From positions 1,116,001 to 1,180,000 of the forward strand of contig NZ_CP061538.1 in assembly GCF_014705945.2 (NCBI RefSeq): DNA of 64,000 nucleotides, in the 5' to 3' direction. Positions 24,690 to 32,742 of the stretch are shown here, piece by piece (within the stretch, counting starts at the first letter, position 1; every line of letters begins with the position of its first letter). Position numbers and translations under genes: made by a program. This DNA is from Rothia amarae (lineage in GTDB: Bacteria; Actinomycetota; Actinomycetes; Actinomycetales; Micrococcaceae). Below the pieces are notes generated by a model. It saw only the letters and a list, made by a program, of their open reading frames with translations. It searched no databases and was not told where the DNA came from.

Positions 24690-25685
24690 TTGAATTCAAC
24701 TGTAGCACTCACACCCAAGCCACGCACCAGCCGAGCGCCACTCTATACAGCAAAATTAGGGCTCGGCTGCTTGCTGGTTCTAATTCTGCTGGCGCTCTCC
24801 CTCCTCACCGGTGCCTTCGATATTTTTTCAGGGGAAGAGGGCAGAGAAATGTTTGCAATCAGCCGAGTCCCTCGAACCATTGCGCTAGTGCTTGCAGGAG
24901 CCGCGATGTCCATGTCCGGATTGGTCATGCAGCTGATTACTCAAAATCGCTTTGTGGAGCCTTCTACTACTGGTACAACTGAGTGGGCAGGTCTGGGATT
25001 GCTGACTGTCCTGTTTTTTTATCCTTCGGCGTCCATCTTGTTCAAGATGTCCGCTGCCGTGGCATTTGCTTTTATCGGTGCGATGATTTTCTTTCTCTTC
25101 TTGCGCCGAATTTCGCTCAAATCGTCCCTTATCGTCCCCATCGTAGGAATTATGTTGGGTGCAGTAGTGAGCTCTGTATCCACTTTCTTTGCTTTGCAGA
25201 CAGATATGCTTCAGTCGCTGTCTGTCTGGTTCGCAGGATCATTTACCTCTATCTATCAGGGGCAATATGAAATCCTCTGGATTGTTCTGGGCGTTGTGAT
25301 TGCCGTATTTATTTTGGCCGATCGTCTAACACTAGCGGGTCTGGGTGAAGAATTTTCTACCAACGTGGGGGTGAATTACCGACGAATGGTACTGATTGCA
25401 ACTGCCCTCATAGCGATTGCCACCGGTGTAGTGACCGTGGTGGTGGGATCCCTTCCTTTTCTGGGATTGATTGTGCCGAATATCGTGAGCATGTTCCGCG
25501 GGGATGATCTGCGGAGTAATCTCCCATGGGTGTGCCTGGGCGGAATCGCTGTGGTAACACTGTGTGATATTCTCGCCCGCATTATCATTGCCCCCTTCGA
25601 AATGCCTGTTTCTGTGATTTTAGGTGTTTTGGGAGCTACCGTCTTTGTAGGGCTGGTTGTGAAAGGTGGAGCAAATGCGCGATGA
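24690..25685 (+). CDS. FecCD-family siderophore ABC permease 1
   Basis: 331 aa polytopic membrane protein with about nine to ten hydrophobic segments, BtuC/FecCD type. Family landmarks: SRVPRTIALVLAGAAMSMSGLVMQLITQNRFVEPSTTG near the N-terminal third, and the ATPase-contacting loop after GVVTVVVGSLPFLGLIVPNIV. The start is TTG 24690, preceded by GGAGGT five bases away, which is decisive. The 3' end overlaps the next gene by 11 bases. It forms a heterodimeric channel with permease 2. Confidence 0.92.
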   Translation: MNSTVALTPKPRTSRAPLYTAKLGLGCLLVLILLALSLLTGAFDIFSGEEGREMFAISRVPRTIALVLAGAAMSMSGLVMQLITQNRFVEPSTTGTTEWAGLGLLTVLFFYPSASILFKMSAAVAFAFIGAMIFFLFLRRISLKSSLIVPIVGIMLGAVVSSVSTFFALQTDMLQSLSVWFAGSFTSIYQGQYEILWIVLGVVIAVFILADRLTLAGLGEEFSTNVGVNYRRMVLIATALIAIATGVVTVVVGSLPFLGLIVPNIVSMFRGDDLRSNLPWVCLGGIAVVTLCDILARIIIAPFEMPVSVILGVLGATVFVGLVVKGGANAR

Positions 25686-26751
25686 GAGGACGGACGCTGG
25701 GCAAGTGCTGTTGATGCATGACTCCGTAGCATCAAAGTCACAGAGCAAGACTCGAATGAGCGGATCATTTCGCACGTCATCTGACCGTACGAAGTATTGG
25801 ATTTTGATGGGGGTTCTCTTAGCAGGTAGTTTGCTGGCTACCTTCGGTTTACTTGCTTACGACAATCCCATGCCTTTTGGCACACGTCGTTTTTGGATTA
25901 TTGCTCAGCGACGGGCCGATGCCGTTACCGCCATGGGAATTGTGGCATTATGCCAGGCTGTTTCAACTATTGCTTTTCAGACGGTGGCGAACAATAAAAT
26001 CATTACCCCGGGAATCATGGGGTTTCAATCGCTCTATGCAGCCATTCATACGTCCACCATCTTTTTCTTTGGTGCCACAGGGCTCCTCAACGCACGCACC
26101 TTTGAAATGTTTCTCTTTCAGGTACTTGTCATGGTGGGATTCAGTTTTTTGCTTTATGGCTGGTTACTGCGGGGAAAGAATGCCAATATGCACTCCATGC
26201 TCCTGGTGGGAATTATTCTAGGCGGAGGACTGGGGTCGCTCTCTACTTTTATGCAGCGCATGCTGACCCCCAGCGAGTTCGATATTTTGACAGCGCGTCT
26301 TTTCGGCTCGGTCAATAATGCTGAAGCAGAATACTATCCGGTTGCGGTACCGCTGGCCGTGGGCTCTGCGCTAATTCTTTTCTTCCTTTCGAAGAAGCTG
26401 AATGTCATTTCACTGGGCAGGGAAACTGCAGAGAACTTGGGCGTAACTTTTTCTCGCGTCGCCCTTACCGTGCTGGTGCTGGTTGCCGTGCTTTCAGCAG
26501 TATCGACGGCGCTGGTGGGTCCCATGATTTTTTTGGGTTTCTTGGTGGCTATGTTGACCTATCAGAGCGCGCCTACTTACGACCATAAGTACCTTTTTCC
26601 GCTGGCAAGTTTGCTAGCCTACTTGGTGCTTACCCTCTCGTATTTTCTGATGAATCATATTTTTTCTGCCCAGGGTGTAGTCAGTATAATCATTGAATTT
26701 GTGGGGGCAGTGGTCTTCTTAACAATTATTTTGCGAAAGGGAGCATTGTGA
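25675..26751 (+). CDS. FecCD-family siderophore ABC permease 2
   Basis: 358 aa from ATG 25675, which has GGTGGAG just upstream and overlaps the end of permease 1. The N-terminus is unusually long, about 45 polar residues before the first helix (WILMGVLLAGSLLATFGLLA). Landmarks: RRFWIIAQRRADAVTAMGIVALCQAVSTIAFQ and the coupling region ALVGPMIFLGFLVAML. It pairs with permease 1. The stop overlaps the ATPase start by four bases (GTGA). This arrangement resembles YclN/YclO. Confidence 0.92.
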   Translation: MRDERTDAGQVLLMHDSVASKSQSKTRMSGSFRTSSDRTKYWILMGVLLAGSLLATFGLLAYDNPMPFGTRRFWIIAQRRADAVTAMGIVALCQAVSTIAFQTVANNKIITPGIMGFQSLYAAIHTSTIFFFGATGLLNARTFEMFLFQVLVMVGFSFLLYGWLLRGKNANMHSMLLVGIILGGGLGSLSTFMQRMLTPSEFDILTARLFGSVNNAEAEYYPVAVPLAVGSALILFFLSKKLNVISLGRETAENLGVTFSRVALTVLVLVAVLSAVSTALVGPMIFLGFLVAMLTYQSAPTYDHKYLFPLASLLAYLVLTLSYFLMNHIFSAQGVVSIIIEFVGAVVFLTIILRKGAL

Positions 26752-27503
26752 TAACTCTGAAGGATGTCAACAAAAACTACTCCTCGGAGGTGTCCATTGG
26801 TCCTGTAGATTTAGAAATTCCGCGCGGTGGGATTACAGCTTTAGTAGGACCAAATGGCGCTGGTAAATCGACGCTGCTCACTATGATGGGGCGGCTACTG
26901 GGGATTGATCAGGGTGCCATCGAAATCGCAGGAATGGATATTACGACAACGAAGTCAAAAGACCTTGCCAAGATTGTTTCGATTCTTAAGCAAGAAAATC
27001 ATTTTATGACCAAGCTGACGGTGCGGCAGCTGGTGGGGTTTGGTAGGTTCCCGCATTCGAAAGGTCGGTTAACCGCTGAAGATGAGGAAATCATTTCCCG
27101 GTATATAGATTTTTTGCACCTAGCAGAACTTGAATCTCGCTATCTTGATGAACTCTCTGGCGGGCAACGTCAACGGGCTTACGTTGCTATGGTGCTTGCC
27201 CAGGAAACAGAGTATGTGTTGTTGGATGAACCTCTGAATAACCTTGATATTTCGCACTCTGTTCATATGATGCAACATCTCAAGGACGCCGCAGAACAGT
27301 TCAACCGTACGATCATTGTGGTGTTGCACGATATCAATTACGCTGCCCGCTACGCCCGGTACATGTGTGCTATGAAGAATGGAAAAGTCATTCATATGGG
27401 CCGCACCGAAGAGCTGATGAACAATCAGATTTTGACTGATATTTTTGAAACACCTATCGAAGTCATTTCAACGCCTCAGGGTCTTCTTGCGTGCTATCAC
27501 TAA
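26748..27503 (+). CDS. Siderophore ABC transporter ATPase
   Basis: 251 aa. Walker A GPNGAGKST (about 33-41), Q-loop in SILKQENHF, signature LSGGQRQRAYVAM, Walker B EYVLLDEPLNNLD and the His switch VVLHDINYAARYA. The GRFPHSKGRLT segment and LDEPLNNLD are typical of the YclP/FatE/CeuD subgroup. The start is GTG 26748, overlapping permease 2, with AAAGGGAG upstream. It is the last gene of the four-gene importer. Confidence 0.94.
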   Translation: MITLKDVNKNYSSEVSIGPVDLEIPRGGITALVGPNGAGKSTLLTMMGRLLGIDQGAIEIAGMDITTTKSKDLAKIVSILKQENHFMTKLTVRQLVGFGRFPHSKGRLTAEDEEIISRYIDFLHLAELESRYLDELSGGQRQRAYVAMVLAQETEYVLLDEPLNNLDISHSVHMMQHLKDAAEQFNRTIIVVLHDINYAARYARYMCAMKNGKVIHMGRTEELMNNQILTDIFETPIEVISTPQGLLACYH

Positions 27504-27554
27504 AAGTGCGTGCTTCTGCAAGCCAGGGCATCGGAATAGTTAAGCTCTAGGCCG

Positions 27555-27652
27555 GTTGCGTGTGCCAACAGCGAACTGTTTTCCTATGGCAAGCAGGTTT
27601 CGATAATCTTCTATTAACCAAAATTTTCAATGCCTCGTTGTAATAACGAGGC
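27555..27652 (+). promoter_or_regulatory. Upstream region of clpP1 with candidate operator and hairpin
   Basis: AGCGAAC (27570-27576) with an inexact partner GTTGCG (27555-27560) resembles half of a ClgR-type site (GTTCGCT when read in reverse). GCCTCGTT (27632-27639) and AACGAGGC (27645-27652) form a perfect 8-bp inverted repeat with a 5-base loop, 25 bases before the clpP1 start. The assignment to ClgR is a guess from the known regulator of clp genes in this phylum. Confidence 0.35.
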
Positions 27653-27676
27653 GTTAGAGAAAAGGAAGAAGTATTA

Positions 27677-28309
27677 ATGACTAACATTTTGCCTTTGCCG
27701 CAGTTCTCCGCAGGCTCAGAACCCACCATGGAAACACCTATGGGCGGTCAGGACGACTACGTCTTCAACCGTTTGCTCAAAGAGCGCATCATTTGGTTGG
27801 GTTCGGAAGTACGTGATTCAAATGCTAACCGCATCTGCTCACAGATGCTTCTTCTTTCTGCTGAGGATCCAGAAGCTGATATCTACCTCTACATCAACTC
27901 ACCCGGTGGTTCAGTCACTGCAGGTATGGCAATTTACGACACCATGCAGTTGATTCCTAATGACGTCGTAACCGTCGTTACCGGTATGGCAGCATCCATG
28001 GGGCAGTTCCTGCTGACCGCAGGCACCAAGGGCAAGCGCTTTGCAACTCCCAACGCACGAATTCTCATGCACCAGCCTTCCGGTGGTATCGGTGGTACCG
28101 CATCTGATATCCGCACCCAGGCTGAGCTGATTCTTGATATGAAGAAGCGTCTTTCGCAGATTACTGCTGATCGCACCGGTCAGAGCTTGGAAACAATCCT
28201 CAAAGATAACGATCGCGATAACTGGTTTACCGCTGAAGAAGGATTGGAATACGGATTCTTCGATCACATCGCAACCAGCGCCGGTTCAAAGTTTTCGGAC
28301 AATAAGTAA
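27677..28309 (+). CDS. clpP1: ATP-dependent Clp protease proteolytic subunit 1
   Basis: 210 aa serine protease subunit. The catalytic Ser107 is in [14 protein letters not shown] and His132 in [11 protein letters not shown]; the Asp is in the [15 protein letters not shown] region. The N-terminal propeptide-like segment (about 1-25) is expected. The sequence around the active Ser ([14 protein letters not shown]) matches actinobacterial ClpP1. AGGAAG lies upstream of ATG. It assembles with ClpP2 into a mixed tetradecamer. The 32-base gap to clpP2 supports one operon. Confidence 0.96.
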   Translation: MTNILPLPQFSAGSEPTMETPMGGQDDYVFNRLLKERIIWLGSEVRDSNANRICSQMLLLSAEDPEADIYLYINSPGGSVTAGMAIYDTMQLIPNDVVTVVTGMAASMGQFLLTAGTKGKRFATPNARILMHQPSGGIGGTASDIRTQAELILDMKKRLSQITADRTGQSLETILKDNDRDNWFTAEEGLEYGFFDHIATSAGSKFSDNK

Positions 28310-28341
28310 TCGCGGATCCACGTTTTTAGGAGATATAACTT

Positions 28342-29019
28342 ATGAATTTCAATCCCTCAATGATGGCTCCTGCAGGTATGCCAGATAGCCGTTATGTTTT
28401 GCCCAGCTTTGAAGAGCGCACCCCTTACGGCTACAAACGCCAAGATCCTTACGCCAAGTTGTTTGAGGATCGCATTATTTTCTTGGGTACTCAGGTAGAT
28501 GACGCCTCTGCAGACGACATTATGGCGCAGTTGCTCGTTCTTGAATCCCAGGATCCTGATCGTGATATTACGCTGTACATCAATTCACCCGGTGGTTCAT
28601 TCACCGCGATGACAGCAATCTACGACACGATGCAGTACATCCGCCCTGAAATTCAGACGGTCTGTTTGGGGCAGGCGGCGTCTGCTGCAGCTACCCTGTT
28701 GGCAGCAGGAACTCCCGGTAAACGATTGGCTCTTCCAAACGCCCGCGTCCTCATTCACCAGCCTGCGCTCGGTGGTCAGCAGGGTGGACAGGCATCCGAC
28801 ATCGAAATCCACGCTAATGAAGTGATGCGCATGCGTGATTGGACGGCGCAGACTCTTGCTCTGCATTCGGGTAAAACCGCTGAGGAAGTTGACCGCGACA
28901 TCGAGCGTGACAAGATTATGACCGCTCAGCAGGCTTTAGAATACGGTCTGGTGGATCAGGTTCTTGAATCACGCAAGGCTGTGAAGCCAAAGTTTAACCA
29001 GGCAGAAGATTTTAGCTAA
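28342..29019 (+). CDS. clpP2: ATP-dependent Clp protease proteolytic subunit 2
   Basis: 225 aa. Catalytic Ser114 in [19 protein letters not shown] and His139 in [12 protein letters not shown]. The chain carries the ClpP2 signature ([20 protein letters not shown]) and [19 protein letters not shown]. In mycobacteria ClpP2 makes the main contact with ClpX and ClpC1. AGGAG lies 8 bases before ATG. A strong terminator follows, and clpX then has its own leader. Confidence 0.96.
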   Translation: MNFNPSMMAPAGMPDSRYVLPSFEERTPYGYKRQDPYAKLFEDRIIFLGTQVDDASADDIMAQLLVLESQDPDRDITLYINSPGGSFTAMTAIYDTMQYIRPEIQTVCLGQAASAAATLLAAGTPGKRLALPNARVLIHQPALGGQQGGQASDIEIHANEVMRMRDWTAQTLALHSGKTAEEVDRDIERDKIMTAQQALEYGLVDQVLESRKAVKPKFNQAEDFS

Positions 29020-29033
29020 TCACTGCTGGTTAG

Positions 29034-29080
29034 AAATAGGGGGTGCTACTGGTCAAACGAACAGTAGCGCCCCTATTTTA
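29034..29080 (+). terminator. Terminator of clpP1-clpP2
   Basis: A long stem (29034-29051 with 29062-29078; one bulge) with a 10-base loop and TATTTTATTT tail. Confidence 0.85.
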
Positions 29081-29234
29081 TTTCGCCGATATTGAAGGCG
29101 CTTAACACGCAGCATCGGAAACGTCATCTTGTCATTTTGAGATAAAGTGCGAGATATGTAAAAGACGAGTTTGGCTTGGCTCAAATTACAGGTAGCCTTG
29201 GATTAGATTCGGTCGTATTGAAAGGACAAACAGC

Positions 29235-30521
29235 ATGGCGAGAATGAGCGAAGCTGCTGAACTTCTCAAATGCTCTTTCTGTGGGAAGAATCAGAAACAG
29301 GTTCGCAAGCTCATTGCCGGTCCAAATATCTATATTTGTGATGAGTGTATTGAACTCTGCAACGAAATCCTGGATGAAGAACTAGCCGACGTTAAAGATC
29401 TTTCGAGCACGCTCGAACTACCTACCCCTCGCGAGGTTTTTGCGCATCTCGAAGAGTACGTCATTGGGCAAGAACAAGCTAAACGTGCGCTCTCTGTAGC
29501 TGTTTATAATCACTATAAGCGAATTCGTGCAGCAGAGTCGGCTGTCAGCGATGCTCAAACACTTTTGGCAACCGAGGGCGAAGACGTTGAAATTGCCAAA
29601 TCGAATATTCTTCTGGTGGGCCCCACCGGTTCTGGTAAAACTTACCTGGCCCAAACCCTAGCTAAAAAGTTGAATGTGCCTTTCGCCGTCGCTGATGCTA
29701 CCTCTTTGACCGAAGCAGGTTATGTGGGGGAGGACGTGGAGAATATCCTCTTGAAGCTTATTCAAGCTGCAGATGGAGATATCGAAAAAGCGCAGCGTGG
29801 CATCATCTATATTGACGAAATTGATAAGATTTCCCGCAAAGCTGATAACCCCTCTATTACGCGAGATGTATCAGGGGAGGGCGTTCAACAGGCTCTCTTA
29901 AAAATTCTTGAAGGAACAGAAGCCTCAGTTCCACCGCAGGGCGGCCGCAAGCATCCGCAGCAGGACTTCATCAAAATTGATACAACGAACGTGCTTTTCA
30001 TCGTTGCCGGAGCCTTCGCTGGTTTAGAAGAAATCGTGGGGAACCGGGTGGGGCAAAAAGGGATTGGTTTCGGTGCGCCCATTCAGATTGCTGATGAGAG
30101 CGACGACTTCATGCTCAAAGTCATGCCTGAAGATCTTTTGAAATTTGGTTTGATTCCCGAATTTATTGGGCGTTTACCTGTTTTGGCTGCTTTAGGAAAG
30201 CTGCGCCAGGAAGAACTTACCCGTATTTTGACCGAGCCGAAAAATGCTTTGGTGAAGCAGTACCGCCGTATGTTTGCTCTCGATAATGTTGATTTAATTT
30301 TTGAAGATCAGGCGATTGAGGCAATTGCACGGCTGGCTATTGAGCGTGAAACGGGGGCGCGAGGTTTGCGTTCAATCATGGAGGATTTGCTTCAACCGGT
30401 CATGTTCGATGTACCCTCACGGTCAGATATTTCTGCCGTTATCATTGACGCCGATGTAGTGGCGGGGAATAAAACACCCGAACTGGTGTTCTTCCCTGAA
30501 GAGACAAAAAAATCTGCCTAA
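29235..30521 (+). CDS. clpX: ATP-dependent Clp protease ATP-binding subunit ClpX
   Basis: 428 aa AAA+ unfoldase feeding ClpP. The N-terminal zinc-binding domain has CSFCGK and CDECIELC (residues 13-39). Walker [16 protein letters not shown], Walker [12 protein letters not shown], pore loop GYVGEDVE, and sensor 2 in [14 protein letters not shown]. The IGF-like loop contacting ClpP is [15 protein letters not shown] lies 9 bases before ATG. It stands apart from clpP1P2 by 215 bases, with a terminator and probably its own promoter in the gap. Confidence 0.97.
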   Translation: MARMSEAAELLKCSFCGKNQKQVRKLIAGPNIYICDECIELCNEILDEELADVKDLSSTLELPTPREVFAHLEEYVIGQEQAKRALSVAVYNHYKRIRAAESAVSDAQTLLATEGEDVEIAKSNILLVGPTGSGKTYLAQTLAKKLNVPFAVADATSLTEAGYVGEDVENILLKLIQAADGDIEKAQRGIIYIDEIDKISRKADNPSITRDVSGEGVQQALLKILEGTEASVPPQGGRKHPQQDFIKIDTTNVLFIVAGAFAGLEEIVGNRVGQKGIGFGAPIQIADESDDFMLKVMPEDLLKFGLIPEFIGRLPVLAALGKLRQEELTRILTEPKNALVKQYRRMFALDNVDLIFEDQAIEAIARLAIERETGARGLRSIMEDLLQPVMFDVPSRSDISAVIIDADVVAGNKTPELVFFPEETKKSA

Positions 30522-30575
30522 AGCTTGAGCTTCTGCTCATCTAAGGTGCTATGAATTCTATCGATGGAGGAAAGA

Positions 30576-31202
30576 ATGTCTGAAACTTCAAAAATTGATT
30601 TTTGGTTTGATCCTATCTGCCCCTGGTGCTGGATGACCTCACGCTGGATTAAAGACGTTGAAAAAGTTCGCGACGTTGAGGTTCAGTGGCATCCATTTTC
30701 TCTCGCGGTACTCAATGAAGGTCGCGATTTGCCCGAAAGCTACCAGAAGCATATGGATGAGGCATGGGGCCCTGTTCGCGTAGCTACTGCTGTTTCTGAA
30801 CGCTATGGTCAGTCTGAGGTAGATGCGCTTTACACTGCCTTGGGCGAAGAGATTCACCACCGCAAGAATAATGACAACAAGTATTCTGACGCTATTGAAA
30901 AAGCACTAGCGGCAACTGGACTTCCTGCAGAGCTTGCTGAATTCGCTACTTCTGGTGAATCAGATGAGCGGATGCGAACTTCAACTAAGGAAGGTCTAGA
31001 AGCAGCCGGTGGTGACGATATCGGCGTCCCACTCATGTCCATCAACGGCGTCACCTTCTTCGGTCCGGTCATGAGCCCTGCTCCTACCGGTGAAGAAGCA
31101 GGTAAGGTGTTTGACGGCGCTCTCGCTTTGGCATCCTACCCTGGCTTCTTTGAGTTGAAGCGCCCTCGCAATGTAGGCCCAATCTTTAACACTGAACAGT
31201 AA
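30576..31202 (+). CDS. Mycothiol-dependent DsbA-like oxidoreductase
   Basis: 208 aa thioredoxin-fold protein with a helical insert. It has no signal peptide, so it acts in the cytosol. The active site is CPWC at residues 15-18 in FDPICPWCWMTSRW. It resembles M. tuberculosis Rv2466c over its whole length (AWGPVRVA, LGEEIHHRKNN, INGVTFFGPVMSPAP, ASYPGFFELKRPR), a mycothiol-dependent reductase of the DsbA family. ATG 30576 has GGAGGAAAG upstream. In M. tuberculosis the gene lies between rpiB and pepN; here it follows clpX. Confidence 0.9.
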   Translation: MSETSKIDFWFDPICPWCWMTSRWIKDVEKVRDVEVQWHPFSLAVLNEGRDLPESYQKHMDEAWGPVRVATAVSERYGQSEVDALYTALGEEIHHRKNNDNKYSDAIEKALAATGLPAELAEFATSGESDERMRTSTKEGLEAAGGDDIGVPLMSINGVTFFGPVMSPAPTGEEAGKVFDGALALASYPGFFELKRPRNVGPIFNTEQ

Positions 31203-31215
31203 CAACTGTAGAGAC

Positions 31216-31252
31216 AATTCTGGGCGGTCAGCTTAGCTGACCGCCCAGAATT
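31216..31252. terminator. Bidirectional terminator
   Basis: A 17-bp perfect stem (31216-31232 with 31236-31252) with a TTA loop, between the converging DsbA-like and LssY_C genes. The forward tail is ATCTTTATTT. Confidence 0.88.
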
Positions 31253-31256
31253 ATCT

Positions 31257-32666
31257 TTATTTGAGATCCGATTTGGAGAGCCATGGCGTTTTGAGCGTCT
31301 TGGCTTTTTCTGTATAACGGCGTGCTTGGTCTGAGGTGTAGGCGAGCATCGCAAAGACCAAGATAGTCATTTGACCCAGAATAGTGATGAGCTCAAGGTG
31401 CTTGCCCCAGACGTAGGTTCGAAAGAGCAAAACGAGAAAAGCAAAGGCCAACAAGTCGAGGGTGAAGAGACGAGCTCGGGAGGACCCTTTGAGCAAACGC
31501 CAAGCAAGAAACCATAGCATAGCAACGAAGAGAACGACGCCGTAGGGGAGAAAGCTCTCAAAGGTTTCGATAAACTTCTCGCCGCCTAGATAATCAACAA
31601 TCTGCTGCAGTGTAGGTTCTGAAGAGACCATCTCTTGAATATCTAAGGGATTGCGTAGCCGGTAGAGGAGTTGCACACCTTGGACAAGCCCCCACAGCGC
31701 GACCATCACTGAACCTACCAAGAGGTTCATGGGAAGTTTACGGGCGATGTCACTGGCAGAGTGAAGATTGATGCGGTCATCACGCACCGACCTATGTTTA
31801 GGTTGGTTGTGAAGCTGCACAATGGGTAAGTTACCGTCGGTGACGATATTGTCGCCCCCGCCATTCCGCGAGTGATAACCGGTTGAAAAATCTTCAATCA
31901 CCTGAACGTCAGTTCCAGGAGCTACATACTGGATGGTGTCCAAAATATAGTCGCGCTCGTAGTCCGTCTCGGCGTCGATACGGTGCGTGATTTGAAGAGT
32001 GAAGAAAGAAAATCCGACACCGGTGTCGTAGGTGGCGGCGGCAATCCAATCAACTTTTTGCCCACCGGGAAGAACCCACCCTTCCGGTGATTTCCAAAAT
32101 CGTACGTGATGGCGTTTGAGCGGATTTCCATCTACTTCCAACTGATATGCAAAGGCTTGGATATTTCCAAAGAGTTGCAAAGGAGAAATAGGAGCTTCGG
32201 GATAGGACTTTCTGGTGAGGGTCGACTTAACGATGCCCCAGGATGACTTCAGCGTAATATCGTCGGCACGGGACCAACCTGCTTGGGTCATGACCTCATG
32301 AATTTGTTCAGCTGTTCCTCGGAAGCCAAGGTTGATGGGATCGCCCAACAGGCCGTCGTTGGTTCGGGTTCGCCCAATAAAGTATTCAGGCACATAAATG
32401 CGTGTAAAAATGGCGTGCAGACGGGGGAGCGTGAGATAGGCAGTAAAGGCCCAGAAGAGAAAGAGTAAAGCTAAATTCAGCCAGGAGTTTTGCAACCCTT
32501 GCTGAAAAATAAGGAGGGTCAGCACCGAGGCGGCGAGCCCTGCAAAGACAAAGAAGATACTGTCCGTGGCACCTGCAGTGAAACGGGTTTTGGGTATGAG
32601 GTGGTATTTGCGTCGCTTTTTGCGGGCAGTTTCCCCACGGTAGACCGGCACCTCAGGCGTGTTCAT
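31257..32666 (-). CDS. LssY_C-domain membrane protein
   Basis: 469 aa. The N-terminus is basic, then two helices (SIFFVFAGLAASVLTLLIF and WLNLALLFLFWAFTAYLTL). The large soluble part, about 105-300, matches the LssY C-terminal domain as I remember it: EVMTQAGWSRADDITLKSSW, YPEAPISPLQLFGNIQAFAY, then RHHVRFWKSPEGW and ATYDTGVGFSF. Three to four more helices follow from about residue 325. The biochemical role of the family is unknown; in other bacteria the domain is found fused to or beside membrane phosphatases. GTGAGGA lies just before ATG 32666. It lies downstream of valS on the same strand. Confidence 0.75.
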   Translation of the reverse strand: MNTPEVPVYRGETARKKRRKYHLIPKTRFTAGATDSIFFVFAGLAASVLTLLIFQQGLQNSWLNLALLFLFWAFTAYLTLPRLHAIFTRIYVPEYFIGRTRTNDGLLGDPINLGFRGTAEQIHEVMTQAGWSRADDITLKSSWGIVKSTLTRKSYPEAPISPLQLFGNIQAFAYQLEVDGNPLKRHHVRFWKSPEGWVLPGGQKVDWIAAATYDTGVGFSFFTLQITHRIDAETDYERDYILDTIQYVAPGTDVQVIEDFSTGYHSRNGGGDNIVTDGNLPIVQLHNQPKHRSVRDDRINLHSASDIARKLPMNLLVGSVMVALWGLVQGVQLLYRLRNPLDIQEMVSSEPTLQQIVDYLGGEKFIETFESFLPYGVVLFVAMLWFLAWRLLKGSSRARLFTLDLLAFAFLVLLFRTYVWGKHLELITILGQMTILVFAMLAYTSDQARRYTEKAKTLKTPWLSKSDLK

Positions 32667-32690
32667 CTATATCCTCACTTAATACACAAA

Positions 32691-32721
32691 TGGGTCGCCC
32701 GTAGAGATGACGGGCGACCCA
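32691..32721 (-). terminator. Terminator of valS
   Basis: A 12-bp perfect stem (32691-32702 with 32710-32721) with a 7-base loop, followed on the reverse strand by ATTTGTG. It lies between valS and the LssY_C gene. Confidence 0.75.
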
Positions 32722-32742
32722 CGCTGTGACTAGCGCAAATGT

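Noticed and set aside
23461-27676. Recently acquired mobile island carrying the siderophore genes
   Set aside because: No integrase, transposase, direct repeat ends or tRNA insertion scar is visible, and codon use looks like the neighbours.
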